Assembly (NCBI RefSeq): GCF_002699205.1
Contig: NZ_PABT01000037.1
Location: forward strand, 24,031 to 88,030
DNA: 64,000 nt
Direction of reading: 5' to 3'
Source of the DNA: Allomuricauda sp.
GTDB lineage: Bacteria; Bacteroidota; Bacteroidia; Flavobacteriales; Flavobacteriaceae
Both the position numbers and the translations under genes were made by a program. The notes below the pieces were generated by a model. The model was given only the letters and a program-made list of their open reading frames with translations. It had not been told where the DNA came from and ran no database searches. Below are positions 38,753-46,411 of the stretch, in pieces; the stretch's first letter is position 1, and each line of letters begins with the position of its first letter.

Positions 38753-39689
38753 TGGTCATATAGATGAACGTGCCATAGAAGGCCAAAAGCACCAAGCCAT
38801 CCCTCCATCCCAATCGCAACCCTTTTGGAAAGAAAACCAAGGGAAAGATCAAAAAGGAAATACCGAGCATCCAAAAAATATCACTGGACAACAATCCTTC
38901 ATCCATAACGGTTATCGGGGTGATTATGGAAGTTATTCCCAACACAGCCAATAAATTAAAAATATTGGACCCGATCAAGTTTCCAAGGGAAATGGCTTTC
39001 TCCTTTTTAATTACGGCAATCACGGAAGCTGCCAATTCCGGCACACTGGTCCCAACCGACACGATGGTTATACCGATAATACGGTCACTGACACCAAATG
39101 ATGATGCCAGTCCCACGGCTCCATCAATGAGCAGTTCAGAGCCTCCCCAAAGTGCTGTGCCTCCGATTCCCAAAAAAAGTACAATCTTATACAAGGGCAA
39201 TGGAACATCATCTTCCGGCATTTCGTCCGCAACGGCTGTTTTTTGGAACCTTAACAGATAGACCAGGAAAATAAACAATAGGGATACGAGGATAATCCCT
39301 TCGTATCGCTGAAGTTCCCCATCAAAATATATAAAGCCACAGAACAATAGTGAAGCTATGATCATTACCGGCCAGTCCGTAGTGTAGAAACTTTTCTTCA
39401 CATCAATACTGCCCATAATCAAGGTGATGGCCAAAACCAATCCCAAATTGGCAATATTGGACCCTACGACATTTCCCAAAGAAAGATCGGGAAAGCCTTC
39501 CAAAGCCGCTTTAATGCTCACTATAAGCTCAGGGGCCGAGGTGGCAAAAGAAACCACCGTCATACCAATAACAATTTTGGGGATGAACAATCGCAAGGAT
39601 AAGGCAACTGCAGATTTCAACAACCAATTGCCCCCTGCAATAAGGAGGGTCAATCCCAAAACAATAAAAAGTAGATTTCCCAAAAACAC
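38745..39689 (-). CDS. Calcium/sodium antiporter (CaCA family, YrbG-like)
   Basis: 314-residue inner-membrane cation exchanger with about ten helices. The two inverted alpha-repeats are clear: GMTVVSFATSAPELIVSI ... LGNVVGSNIANLGL and GITIVSVGTSVPELAASV ... LGNLIGSNIFNLLAVLG, each with the acidic ion-binding Glu. Start is GTG at 39689 (no suitable ATG), giving FLGNLLFIVLGLTLLIAGGNWL as helix 1. Convergent with glnII, divergent from blaI-type gene. Confidence 0.9.
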   Translation of the reverse strand: MFLGNLLFIVLGLTLLIAGGNWLLKSAVALSLRLFIPKIVIGMTVVSFATSAPELIVSIKAALEGFPDLSLGNVVGSNIANLGLVLAITLIMGSIDVKKSFYTTDWPVMIIASLLFCGFIYFDGELQRYEGIILVSLLFIFLVYLLRFQKTAVADEMPEDDVPLPLYKIVLFLGIGGTALWGGSELLIDGAVGLASSFGVSDRIIGITIVSVGTSVPELAASVIAVIKKEKAISLGNLIGSNIFNLLAVLGITSIITPITVMDEGLLSSDIFWMLGISFLIFPLVFFPKGLRLGWRDGLVLLAFYGTFIYMTIK

Positions 39690-39750
39690 AGTTTTCGCAC
39701 AAAGATAATGGAAGTTCTATTCACTGTAGAAGGTTCTTTCAAAAAGATAA

Positions 39751-39814
39751 ACTACAAAAATAGTTAACAAACTATAAAAATAGTTGTTTAACTATAAAAT
39801 TAGTATTATGTTTG
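39751..39814 (+). promoter_or_regulatory. Three phased BlaI-type operator dyads overlapping the blaI promoter
   Basis: ACTACAAAAATAGT (39751-39764), ACTATAAAAATAGT (39771-39784) and ACTATAAAATTAGT (39791-39804) are three dyads exactly 20 bp apart. The promoter is TTG at 39784-39786, 20-bp spacer, TATGTTTG at 39807-39814, so dyads 2 and 3 sit on it. BlaI/MecI operators are ACTAC...GTAGT dyads, which fits autoregulation. Confidence 0.65.
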
Positions 39815-39833
39815 GACCAACAACAATTACATC

Positions 39834-40193
39834 ATGCAAAAATTAACCAACAAGGAAGAGGAAATCATGAAAATCCTCTGGGAACTGAAAAAGGCTTTTG
39901 TCAAAGAAATACTTGAGAAAATACCGGGTGAAAAACCTCATTACAACACCCTATCCACTATTGTAAGAAATCTTCAGGAAAAAGGATTTGTGGACTATGA
40001 GGCTTTTGGGAACACCCATCGCTACTTTCCTGTGGTAAGCAAAGAGCAGTACCGTAAAAAATACGTGAACGCAGCCATTGCCGATTACTACAATGATTCC
40101 TTTAAGAGTTTGGTTTCCCATTTTGCCCAGGAAGAAAAAATATCCATCACTGAACTAAAAGAGATTATTGATCTAATCGAAAAGAAAAAATAA
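39834..40193 (+). CDS. BlaI/MecI/CopY-family repressor
   Basis: 119-residue winged-helix repressor: LTNKEEEIMKILWELKKAFVKEILEKI, HYNTLSTIVRNLQEKGFVDYEAFGNTHRYFPVVSKEQY, then a dimerization helix. In the classical bla/mec systems such a repressor is cut after the paired M56 sensor protease is triggered. Its stop overlaps the start of that sensor by one base (TAATG). Three operator-like dyads lie on its promoter, so it probably represses its own operon. The target besides the operon is unknown. Confidence 0.9.
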   Translation: MQKLTNKEEEIMKILWELKKAFVKEILEKIPGEKPHYNTLSTIVRNLQEKGFVDYEAFGNTHRYFPVVSKEQYRKKYVNAAIADYYNDSFKSLVSHFAQEEKISITELKEIIDLIEKKK

Positions 40194-41875
40194 TGGAAAC
40201 TCTATTGATGTATTTTCTACAATCCGCACTTATTTCCGGTGGATTTCTGGCGGTGTACCATATTTTTTTAAAACGTGACACACTTTTTACGGAGAACAGG
40301 TTGTTTTTATTGACCGGATTGGTGCTCGCCTTTTTATTTCCATTGATCAAAATTCAAAAAACCGTTGTGGTATCCAAACCAATTCTCGTGGCAGCCGTAG
40401 CAACAGGCACACAAACCACTGCAAACCCTAACATTGGCATTTTTGGTTTTGAAAATCTGATGATTTACTTATATATCTCTGTCAGCATGTTCTTGTTGGC
40501 CAGATTGGTGATTAGGCTCTATGCTTTGAAAAAATTGGCAAAAAATGCTTCTGCACGAAAAGAAAGCCCTTTTGTACACATGGTGACCGAAAAACGGATA
40601 TCTCCCTTTTCGTTCTTCAACTACATCTTTTATAATCCCAGGCTCTTTGAGCCCAACGAATTGCATTCGGTATTGGAACACGAAAAGGTACATGCCCGCC
40701 AATACCACACCTTGGATATCCTATTTCTGGAACTGTTGAAAATTGTTTTCTGGTTCAACCCCATATTGTGGTTATACAAAAATGCAGTCAAGCAAAACTT
40801 GGAATATTTGGCGGACCGTTATGCCATAGCCGGGACAAAAAATAAAAAATCCTACCAATACCTTATGCTCAAACAAGCGGTGGAAAAGGAAGAATTTAGT
40901 TTAACCAATTCATTTTATAATTCATTAATCAAAAAACGAATAGTCATGTTGAATCAAAATCAATCAAAAAAGATCAATGTTCTAAAAACCTTGTTGGTCG
41001 CACCATTATTGGGACTCTTGCTTGCAAGTTTCAATGTTAAGGAAACCTATCTGTACCAAGATTCCGATAGCGTTGAAAGTGTAATGGACGACAAAAAAGT
41101 GGAACTGACCATCAATAAAAGTACAACGGATACTGAATTGGATAAAATAAAAAAAGATTTGGCCAAGGACGGCATCGATTTCAGCTATACCACGGTAAGG
41201 AACGATGCCAAGGAAATCATATCCATCTCATTGAACTTAAGTGGCAAAAATTCCAATGGTGAATCGTTCAGCGGCAGTTACAATTCCAATTCGGAAGGCC
41301 CCATCAATCCCATTACCGTTTTATATGATGATGACAACAATGCTGTTTCATTCTGGAATACCCCTAAAAATAAAATCGTAATCCATAAAATGGGCGAAGA
41401 TGATATTACTTGGAGTACTACTTCCGATGAAAAAGAAATCATTGTCAAAGAAGTTGATGGAAAGAAGGTTGTTATTGTAGACGGTGACCTACGGAGTGAA
41501 GATGAGGCAGAAGAAATGGATTTTATTCTAAAAAAAGATGGTAACAAAAATGTGATTTTCTTAAAATCTGATGATGATAAAGAATTTGAAGTGAAAAAAA
41601 ATAGCGACGTGATGATCATCAAAGATTCCGACGATGAAGAGGATATTGAAGTTATTGGTGATGAGAATTCAAGTTTCTTTTTCATAGACACAGATGACAA
41701 AGGTGAACCGCTATATATGCTCGATGGTAAAAAAGCCAAGTCTAAGGATGTAAAAAAAATATCTCCGGACAATATTGAAAAAATGGAGGTACTAAAAGGT
41801 AAGGCGGCAATTGAGAAATACGGAAAAAAGGCCAAAAACGGGGTTGTAGAGATAACCACCAAAAAAAACAACTAA
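40193..41875 (+). CDS. BlaR1-like M56 metallopeptidase sensor with TonB-plug-like tail
   Basis: 560 residues. Four membrane helices in residues 1-290; between them the M56 zinc protease domain with HEKVHARQYHTLDI (HExxH-type) and EYLADRYA as third-ligand region. After the last helix (LLVAPLLGLLLASFNV, about 270) is a long acidic extracytoplasmic region rich in Asp/Lys repeats (DGNKNVIFLKSDDDKEFEV, KDSDDEEDIEV). The last 40 residues, ISPDNIEKMEVLKGKAAIEKYG.KAKNGVVEITTKK, copy the plug motif of SusC-type receptors, a feature found in Bacteroidetes M56 proteins. No penicillin-binding sensor domain is present, so the signal is not a beta-lactam. Confidence 0.85.
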   Translation: METLLMYFLQSALISGGFLAVYHIFLKRDTLFTENRLFLLTGLVLAFLFPLIKIQKTVVVSKPILVAAVATGTQTTANPNIGIFGFENLMIYLYISVSMFLLARLVIRLYALKKLAKNASARKESPFVHMVTEKRISPFSFFNYIFYNPRLFEPNELHSVLEHEKVHARQYHTLDILFLELLKIVFWFNPILWLYKNAVKQNLEYLADRYAIAGTKNKKSYQYLMLKQAVEKEEFSLTNSFYNSLIKKRIVMLNQNQSKKINVLKTLLVAPLLGLLLASFNVKETYLYQDSDSVESVMDDKKVELTINKSTTDTELDKIKKDLAKDGIDFSYTTVRNDAKEIISISLNLSGKNSNGESFSGSYNSNSEGPINPITVLYDDDNNAVSFWNTPKNKIVIHKMGEDDITWSTTSDEKEIIVKEVDGKKVVIVDGDLRSEDEAEEMDFILKKDGNKNVIFLKSDDDKEFEVKKNSDVMIIKDSDDEEDIEVIGDENSSFFFIDTDDKGEPLYMLDGKKAKSKDVKKISPDNIEKMEVLKGKAAIEKYGKKAKNGVVEITTKKNN

Positions 41876-41905
41876 CCCTGAAAAAAATCATTTTGAATAG
41901 TTGAT

Positions 41906-41938
41906 AGAACCGTCTTTTTAGGCGGTTCTTTTTTTATA
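41906..41938 (+). terminator. Terminator of the blaI-M56 operon
   Basis: AGAACCG (41906-41912) pairs with CGGTTCT (41923-41929), followed by a run of nine T. Confidence 0.8.
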
Positions 41939-42245
41939 CATCCAAACGAAAACCGAAAAAATGGTACATTTTCAAACAAAACTTCCCTTGGTTTGCAAAA
42001 AATGACCCAAAAAGCCCCTACAAATCTAACATTTTATTACTTCAAAGTATATTAACACTTCAATCTATTACTTTTTTCAAGGAGACAGCTTACAGTTGTA
42101 GGCGTTATGCGTTTTTAAAAATACAATCTCGTATTCACTTTCATAGATTCTCACTTAATTCCTTGGAAGCATGACTTTTATCATTCTATATTCGAAAAAC
42201 ATAACCGCTTAATCATTGTTTTTTCAAATTTAAACCAATCGAAAA

Positions 42246-42311
42246 ATGATCGCAATCGTAAAATTTTTTATCACACTCTTGGTTCAACTCTTAACCCATA
42301 TTTTTATCTAA
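42246..42311 (+). CDS. Possible 21-residue hydrophobic peptide
   Basis: ATG 42246 opens a short frame MIAIVKFFITLLVQLLTHIF plus Ile, a single membrane helix with one Lys and one His, closed by TAA and followed at once by a small GGGCA/TGCCC hairpin (42313-42325). The 41939-42393 gap is otherwise AT-rich DNA without a supported gene. Could be a small membrane protein or type I toxin-like peptide, or chance. Confidence 0.25.
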   Translation: MIAIVKFFITLLVQLLTHIFI

Positions 42312-42345
42312 AGGGCAGATTGCCCACTGTAAACCAAATAGGGCT

Positions 42346-42374
42346 TTGGCAGTAAACAGCTTTACCTATATTTG
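42346..42374 (+). promoter_or_regulatory. Promoter of the 47-residue gene
   Basis: TTG at 42346-42348, 18-bp spacer, TATATTTG at 42367-42374, about 20 bp before the ATG at 42394. Confidence 0.55.
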
Positions 42375-42393
42375 TCACAACCAACACCTTTAT

Positions 42394-42537
42394 ATGTTTT
42401 ACAAAATCTTGGCAAAAATCAATAAAGCCCTACTACCCTCTTACACCAAAAAGGGTTTGGATATATCCAAAGCATCCAAACTGCAACTAGCAATAATTGG
42501 ATGGAGATACTTTGTCACCAAAAATGCATTGGATTAG
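42394..42537 (+). CDS. Small conserved flavobacterial protein
   Basis: 47 residues from ATG 42394, very basic: KILAKINKALLPSYTKKGL, SKASKLQLAIIGWRYFVTKNAL. The first 16 residues of the longer open frame are discarded because they cover the promoter. I recall near-identical short proteins across Flavobacteria, sometimes labelled SsrA-binding protein, although they are far shorter than SmpB and that label is doubtful. Its stop overlaps the stop of the convergent apt gene. Confidence 0.65.
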   Translation: MFYKILAKINKALLPSYTKKGLDISKASKLQLAIIGWRYFVTKNALD

Positions 42538-43046
42538 TACTGGAGCAGTACCTCTTTGGGGTAGCCTTTTAATTTTTCCGCTCCCTTTAAAAAGGTAAGT
42601 TCTATCAAAAAGTTGCACTGGACCACTTCGCCGCCCAGTTTTTCAACTAATTTACAAACGGCTTGAGCAGTACCCCCAGTGGCCAGAACATCATCGTGCA
42701 CCAAAACCTTGTCACCTTTTTCTATGGCGTCCGAATGCATTTCCAAGGTTCCGGTACCATATTCCAACTCGTATGATTCTGAAACGGTATGGTACGGAAG
42801 TTTGCCGGATTTACGAACAGTTACAAATCCCGCACCCAATTTTTCAGCCAACATGGGCGCAAAAATAAATCCCCGGCTATCTACTCCCACCACCTTATCA
42901 ATCTGCATATTGGTGGTAAAACCCAACAGGGCTTCGCTTGCTTTCTGTAATGCTACGGGGTCTTTTAACAAAGGGGTAATATCTTTAAAGATCACCCCTG
43001 GTTCAGGGAAATCCTCAATATCACGAATGTAAGGTGCAAAATCCAT
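42534..43046 (-). CDS. apt: Adenine phosphoribosyltransferase
   Basis: Salvages adenine with PRPP to AMP. 170 residues from ATG 43046 (MDFAPYIRDIEDFPEPGVIFKDITPLL); an extension to 43124 is rejected because it runs into the tRNA gene. The PRPP loop is VLVHDDVLATGGTAQAV; VVGVDSRGFIFAPMLAEKLG and FVTVRKSGKLPYHTVSESYELEYG are typical. The promoter of the neighbouring tRNA gene lies just beyond the start codon. Confidence 0.94.
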   Translation of the reverse strand: MDFAPYIRDIEDFPEPGVIFKDITPLLKDPVALQKASEALLGFTTNMQIDKVVGVDSRGFIFAPMLAEKLGAGFVTVRKSGKLPYHTVSESYELEYGTGTLEMHSDAIEKGDKVLVHDDVLATGGTAQAVCKLVEKLGGEVVQCNFLIELTFLKGAEKLKGYPKEVLLQY

Positions 43047-43066
43047 TATTTTTTGTATGCTAGGTT

Positions 43067-43096
43067 TTGAGGTAAAGGTAAAAAGAAATATATTTG
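43067..43096 (+). promoter_or_regulatory. Promoter of tRNA-Arg
   Basis: TTG at 43067-43069, exactly 19-bp spacer, TATATTTG at 43089-43096 (then C), 13 bp before the tRNA 5' end. Textbook Bacteroidetes promoter. Confidence 0.75.
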
Positions 43097-43109
43097 CAGC
43101 CCTTAAAAA

Positions 43110-43183
43110 GGCCGCGTGGCGCAACTGAATAGCGCATCTGATTACGGCTCAGAAGGTTGCAGGTTTGAATCCTGCCGCGGTCA
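43110..43183 (+). tRNA. tRNA-Arg(ACG)
   Basis: 74 nt fold fully: acceptor GGCCGCG/CGCGGTC, D stem GCGC/GCGC, anticodon stem TCTGA/TCAGA with loop TTACGGC (anticodon ACG), T stem GCAGG/CCTGC with loop TTTGAAT, discriminator A, CCA not encoded. The wobble A should be edited to inosine by TadA, as usual for this tRNA. Its 3' half is the integration target of the element to the right and overlaps the recombinase gene on the opposite strand. Confidence 0.95.
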
Positions 43184-44753
43184 CTAAACGGGATTTTTCA
43201 CAAATCGAGTGGAAATTCCCGTTTTTTATTACCTTCAAATTACCTGAAAACGAACTGATTACGCCAAAAATTTCATTGACCCGAAAAGTTTGAACTGCTT
43301 TGTTTTTGAAGTCATACTCAATCCCGTCGGGGAACACCATATATTGTATGGCCCTTTTTGTTTCCAAATCCCCTAACTTCCATAAATACGGTAAGTTACA
43401 AGCGTAATCGAGTGCCATTATTACTGATTTTTTGAGGTTTGAACTATTTATCCCGCCATTCTCCAATTTCATCTCCAATTCCCTTTGTTTAGCTTTTAGT
43501 TCAGGCATAAAAAGATCATATTGGGACTTTGTGATTTCGTTCAGCAAAACGAATCTTCTTTCCAATGTATTTATCTGCTCTCCGATTTGAGCAAGTTCTT
43601 TGGTCAATCGTTTTTGGTCGTTAAGTGCTTCTTGATTGTTGGCCAACAAGGTATCGTGTATGATATCGGTCAAAGGTTCGATATACTTTTTATCGGCTAT
43701 GGTATACCTGTTCAAAACATTGATAAACTCTTCATGGAGCTTTTTTGCACTTCTGCTTTCCCTGCTTCCCTTACGTCTGTTCTTGTAATAATATAGCCCC
43801 TTTTTCTTCACAATAAACCCAGTATAAGGTGTCCCACAAACCGAAGATCTGACAAACTGTTTTAATGGCAGATTTTCATCGTCGTACGAATATTTCTTGG
43901 GTGTATCTCCCTCGTGAAGTAAATTATGGATCTTTAAAAAGATTTCTTTCGATATCAGGGCCTCGTGTTTTCCCTGAATCACTTCTCCAGGAATTAGGCT
44001 ATTGACAATAAGTCCACAATAGAATGGATTTCTAAAAAGATCGGTCAATTTTTTTGCATGTATGTCCAGGCCCTTTTCTTTGAGCCGTTTTGCAATCTCG
44101 ACATGGGACATATTGGCATTGGCCTTCCATAAAAAAGCTTGCTTCAACAATTTTCCTTCTTCGGTAATTACGAAATTCGGGACCTTTCCTTTCCCAGGAT
44201 TTGTATTGGTATATCCAAATGGGTAGGCTCCCGTCCAATGCCCCCTTCGCAGCTTCTCCCGCATTCCCGTAATGGATTTGTCCCTACGGACCTGATTGTC
44301 AAAGTGGGAGAACATATGGTATAGGTTTTCTTGAAAGGTCCCAGCACTCGTGGTTACATCGATTTCCTGGGTGGCCGAAATAACGGCCACTCCCTGCTTT
44401 TTTAACTGCTCGCTGATATAGGCACCGTTCGCGCCCGTACGTGAAAACCTATCGTAGGAATAGACAATGATATAGCCAATGTTCTTTCTCCTTTTGACAT
44501 ATTTCAACATCCTTTGAAATTCCCTACGTTCATCGCTCTTTGCAGATTCATAGGTTCCCCCGAAATATTCCAGAACTTCCAATTCCTTTCGAAGTGCATA
44601 CTCCTGGCAATATTTAAGTTGTGTGCTGAGACTGGCATTTTTGTCAAATTGCTCTTTACTGGAAACACGGGTGTAGATAACGGCCGTATTATTTTTCCCT
44701 ATAATCCTTCCCTTTTCCCTTTTGGCAAATTGACTGAATACCTCTAAGTTCAT
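43149..44753 (-). CDS. Large serine recombinase (integrase)
   Basis: 534-residue site-specific recombinase from ATG 44753 (MNLEVFSQF). Resolvase domain 20-165: VIYTRVSSKEQ with nucleophile Ser31, YSYDRFSRTGANG; then the recombinase domain (GGTYES earlier, RRGHWTGAYPFGYTNTN, FRNPFYCGLIVNS), a zinc-ribbon position, and a coiled coil (ALNDQKRLTKELAQIGEQINTLERRF). The ribbon keeps one Cys (SVCGTPYTG); the later positions read YYYKNRRKGSRESRSAK without Cys. The last 11 codons are antisense to tRNA-Arg. Its ATG overlaps the stop of a 59-residue ORF. It should catalyse integration and excision of this element. Confidence 0.9.
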   Translation of the reverse strand: MNLEVFSQFAKREKGRIIGKNNTAVIYTRVSSKEQFDKNASLSTQLKYCQEYALRKELEVLEYFGGTYESAKSDERREFQRMLKYVKRRKNIGYIIVYSYDRFSRTGANGAYISEQLKKQGVAVISATQEIDVTTSAGTFQENLYHMFSHFDNQVRRDKSITGMREKLRRGHWTGAYPFGYTNTNPGKGKVPNFVITEEGKLLKQAFLWKANANMSHVEIAKRLKEKGLDIHAKKLTDLFRNPFYCGLIVNSLIPGEVIQGKHEALISKEIFLKIHNLLHEGDTPKKYSYDDENLPLKQFVRSSVCGTPYTGFIVKKKGLYYYKNRRKGSRESRSAKKLHEEFINVLNRYTIADKKYIEPLTDIIHDTLLANNQEALNDQKRLTKELAQIGEQINTLERRFVLLNEITKSQYDLFMPELKAKQRELEMKLENGGINSSNLKKSVIMALDYACNLPYLWKLGDLETKRAIQYMVFPDGIEYDFKNKAVQTFRVNEIFGVISSFSGNLKVIKNGNFHSICEKSRLVTAAGFKPATF

Positions 44754-44929
44754 ATGTTCCCTTTTTGGACATGGCGGCAAACTATGTTGGCGAGTTCCCT
44801 GAGTTGCTCCAAGATTTTTTCCGCTTCTTTCTCCGAATAATCCTCAAACCCTTTAAATGTCTTGAGCCATGTGCTGTTGAATGTTCTGTTTTTCTGCCTT
44901 TGTTCAATGATTGTGTTGGACATTTCCAT
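44750..44929 (-). CDS. Small ORF coupled to the recombinase
   Basis: 59 residues from ATG 44929 (MEMSNTIIEQRQKN, then WLKTFKGFEDYSEKEAEKILEQ). Its TGA overlaps the ATG of the recombinase (ATGA), so the two are probably translated together. Charged, helical, no HTH that I can name. It could be a recombination directionality factor or accessory protein, judging only from position. Confidence 0.5.
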   Translation of the reverse strand: MEMSNTIIEQRQKNRTFNSTWLKTFKGFEDYSEKEAEKILEQLRELANIVCRHVQKGNI

Positions 44930-45059
44930 TAAATAGCGGTAGCTCCTTTATCTTGTATGGTCACTACCGTATTTGTATAAGCAGGCTTTAATTTACCTTT
45001 TTAAACTATTTAAATCCAGTATCGGATGACAATTTTATCCATTGAATATTAATGGTTGG

Positions 45060-45350
45060 TTAACTTCTTTTTGTTTTTGCCAGAGGGGAGACTTTTTTTC
45101 TGAATATCCTGTTTACACAAACAATCTTACCATTGCTTTGTTTGATTTCCAGGTTCTGAAAATCATGTTGTTTCAACATATCGATGATACGCTCCCCTGT
45201 GTCCAATCGTTCCAGACCTTCAATGGCATCGACCTCCCCGTTCTTGATGATCACTTTGATGGACAGGAACCTTTTACTGCGTATCATCTCCAATACCTGG
45301 ATCTCGGAGGGGGTCATTCCTGAAGGTTTTTGCTTATTGTTATTTTCCAT
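45060..45350 (-). CDS. Hypothetical protein of the mobilization region
   Basis: 96 residues, very polar and basic at the end (IFRKKVSPLAKTKRS). MTPSEIQVLEMIRSKRFLSIKVIIKNGEVDAIEGLERLDTG suggests a small helix-plus-sheet domain, and a link to DNA binding is possible. It starts 12 bp after the relaxase stop, so it belongs to the mob operon. No family recognised. Confidence 0.55.
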   Translation of the reverse strand: MENNNKQKPSGMTPSEIQVLEMIRSKRFLSIKVIIKNGEVDAIEGLERLDTGERIIDMLKQHDFQNLEIKQSNGKIVCVNRIFRKKVSPLAKTKRS

Positions 45351-45361
45351 AAGTTCAAGTT

Positions 45362-46411
45362 CTAGAGGCCCAGCCCTTTCCTTTTCTTCTTTCTTTTGGA
45401 CTTCTTCTTATTAATATCATCTTTGAGTTCCAGTTTGAAAGGATTCCACTCCGCTTCATCCAATAGAGGCTCGACTACTCCATTTCCCTTAATTTCTCCC
45501 ACATAACTTTTTGATTGTTGAGCAGAATTTTCAGTGCCTTTTGCAGTCCTATTATTTCTTGGTTCAACCTTGACTGTTCCATTATGGTTTCCTTCGCCAA
45601 TTTTATCAGTTCCTCGTTCCTTTCCATTAGTTGAGAGTATAACTGAACGGTCTCTTGTTTGCTCATAATCGATTTGTTTTACGATACTGTTCCATGAAAA
45701 ATTTTTACCAAGGGTACTGCCTTTATATACTATGCCTTGATAGTTGAACGATATGCCCGAGACCCTTCCTGTGGTTTTGCTAATGTTGAATCTTGGCGAT
45801 ATACTTAGCTCTTGCAGTAATTTGACAAATTCAGTTGTATCCGTTGCCCTTGAGATTGCCAAACCAATCCGCTCCTGTAAGATAAGTTTGATAGGTAAAC
45901 CGCCTGTTCTCAGGGTTTTCTCTATTTCCTTATGGTCAAGTGATTTTTTTGCACAGGCTTTTATTGAAATTTGGGTCAGTCCATAATTCCTTTCCAGATC
46001 ATTGAGCACTTTCCGGCTTCTTCTTTTAATGTTACTATCATTTGTTATCCTGCCCGAATACCTTACCCTGTTGGCCACTATATGGATATGTTCGTGTTCC
46101 GTGTCGGTATGGCGGTACATGATGAACTGGTTGTTATCGAAACCCATTTTCATCAGATAGTCGCATCCCAATGAAGCAAATTCTTTATCGTCCAATTGGT
46201 CAGAGTACGGCAGGTTCAAGGAAACATGGAATACCGCATTCCCAAGTCCCGGACGCAATTGCCTGATCAAATTGAATTCCTGTGTCATGTTTACCGCTGT
46301 GGAATTCTCTATATTGGAATCGATGACATATCCTACTCCTTCGTTTACCTTTTTTTCATTGTAGACCAGAACACCATAGAAATCTTTCCCTATTGTTATC
46401 TTACCTATCAT
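45362..46411 (-). CDS. mobA: MobA/VirD2-family relaxase
   Basis: 349-residue DNA relaxase that nicks oriT and pilots the strand during mobilization. The metal-binding three-histidine motif is HTDTEHEHIHIVANRV (His106, His108, His110). N-terminal GKITIGKDFYGVLVYNEKKV holds the likely catalytic tyrosine. The last 90 residues are a hydrophilic, Lys-rich tail (DDINKKKSKRKKKRKGLGL). Overlaps mobC by 11 bp. A second open frame of 63 codons lies inside this gene at 45475-45666 in another frame (separate entry). Confidence 0.92.
   Translation of the reverse strand: MIGKITIGKDFYGVLVYNEKKVNEGVGYVIDSNIENSTAVNMTQEFNLIRQLRPGLGNAVFHVSLNLPYSDQLDDKEFASLGCDYLMKMGFDNNQFIMYRHTDTEHEHIHIVANRVRYSGRITNDSNIKRRSRKVLNDLERNYGLTQISIKACAKKSLDHKEIEKTLRTGGLPIKLILQERIGLAISRATDTTEFVKLLQELSISPRFNISKTTGRVSGISFNYQGIVYKGSTLGKNFSWNSIVKQIDYEQTRDRSVILSTNGKERGTDKIGEGNHNGTVKVEPRNNRTAKGTENSAQQSKSYVGEIKGNGVVEPLLDEAEWNPFKLELKDDINKKKSKRKKKRKGLGL
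45475..45666 (-). CDS. Possible nested ORF inside mobA
   Basis: 63 residues in a different frame of the mobA 3' part, ATG 45666 (MSKQETVQLYSQLMERNEELI...). The composition (Glu, Gln, Leu, Lys; heptad-like spacing as in LNQEIIGLQKALKILLNNQKV) is that of a coiled coil and looks more protein-like than the Arg/Asn/Gly-rich mobA tail read in frame over the same DNA. In ColE1-type plasmids mobB and mobD are nested in mobA, so nesting is a known arrangement. Needs support from conservation. Confidence 0.45.
   Translation of the reverse strand: MSKQETVQLYSQLMERNEELIKLAKETIMEQSRLNQEIIGLQKALKILLNNQKVMWEKLREME

Noticed and set aside
41278..41871. A 197-codon minus-strand frame rich in Ser/Phe
   Set aside because: Antisense to the Asp/Lys-rich tail of the M56 protein; the composition is the mirror of those codons.
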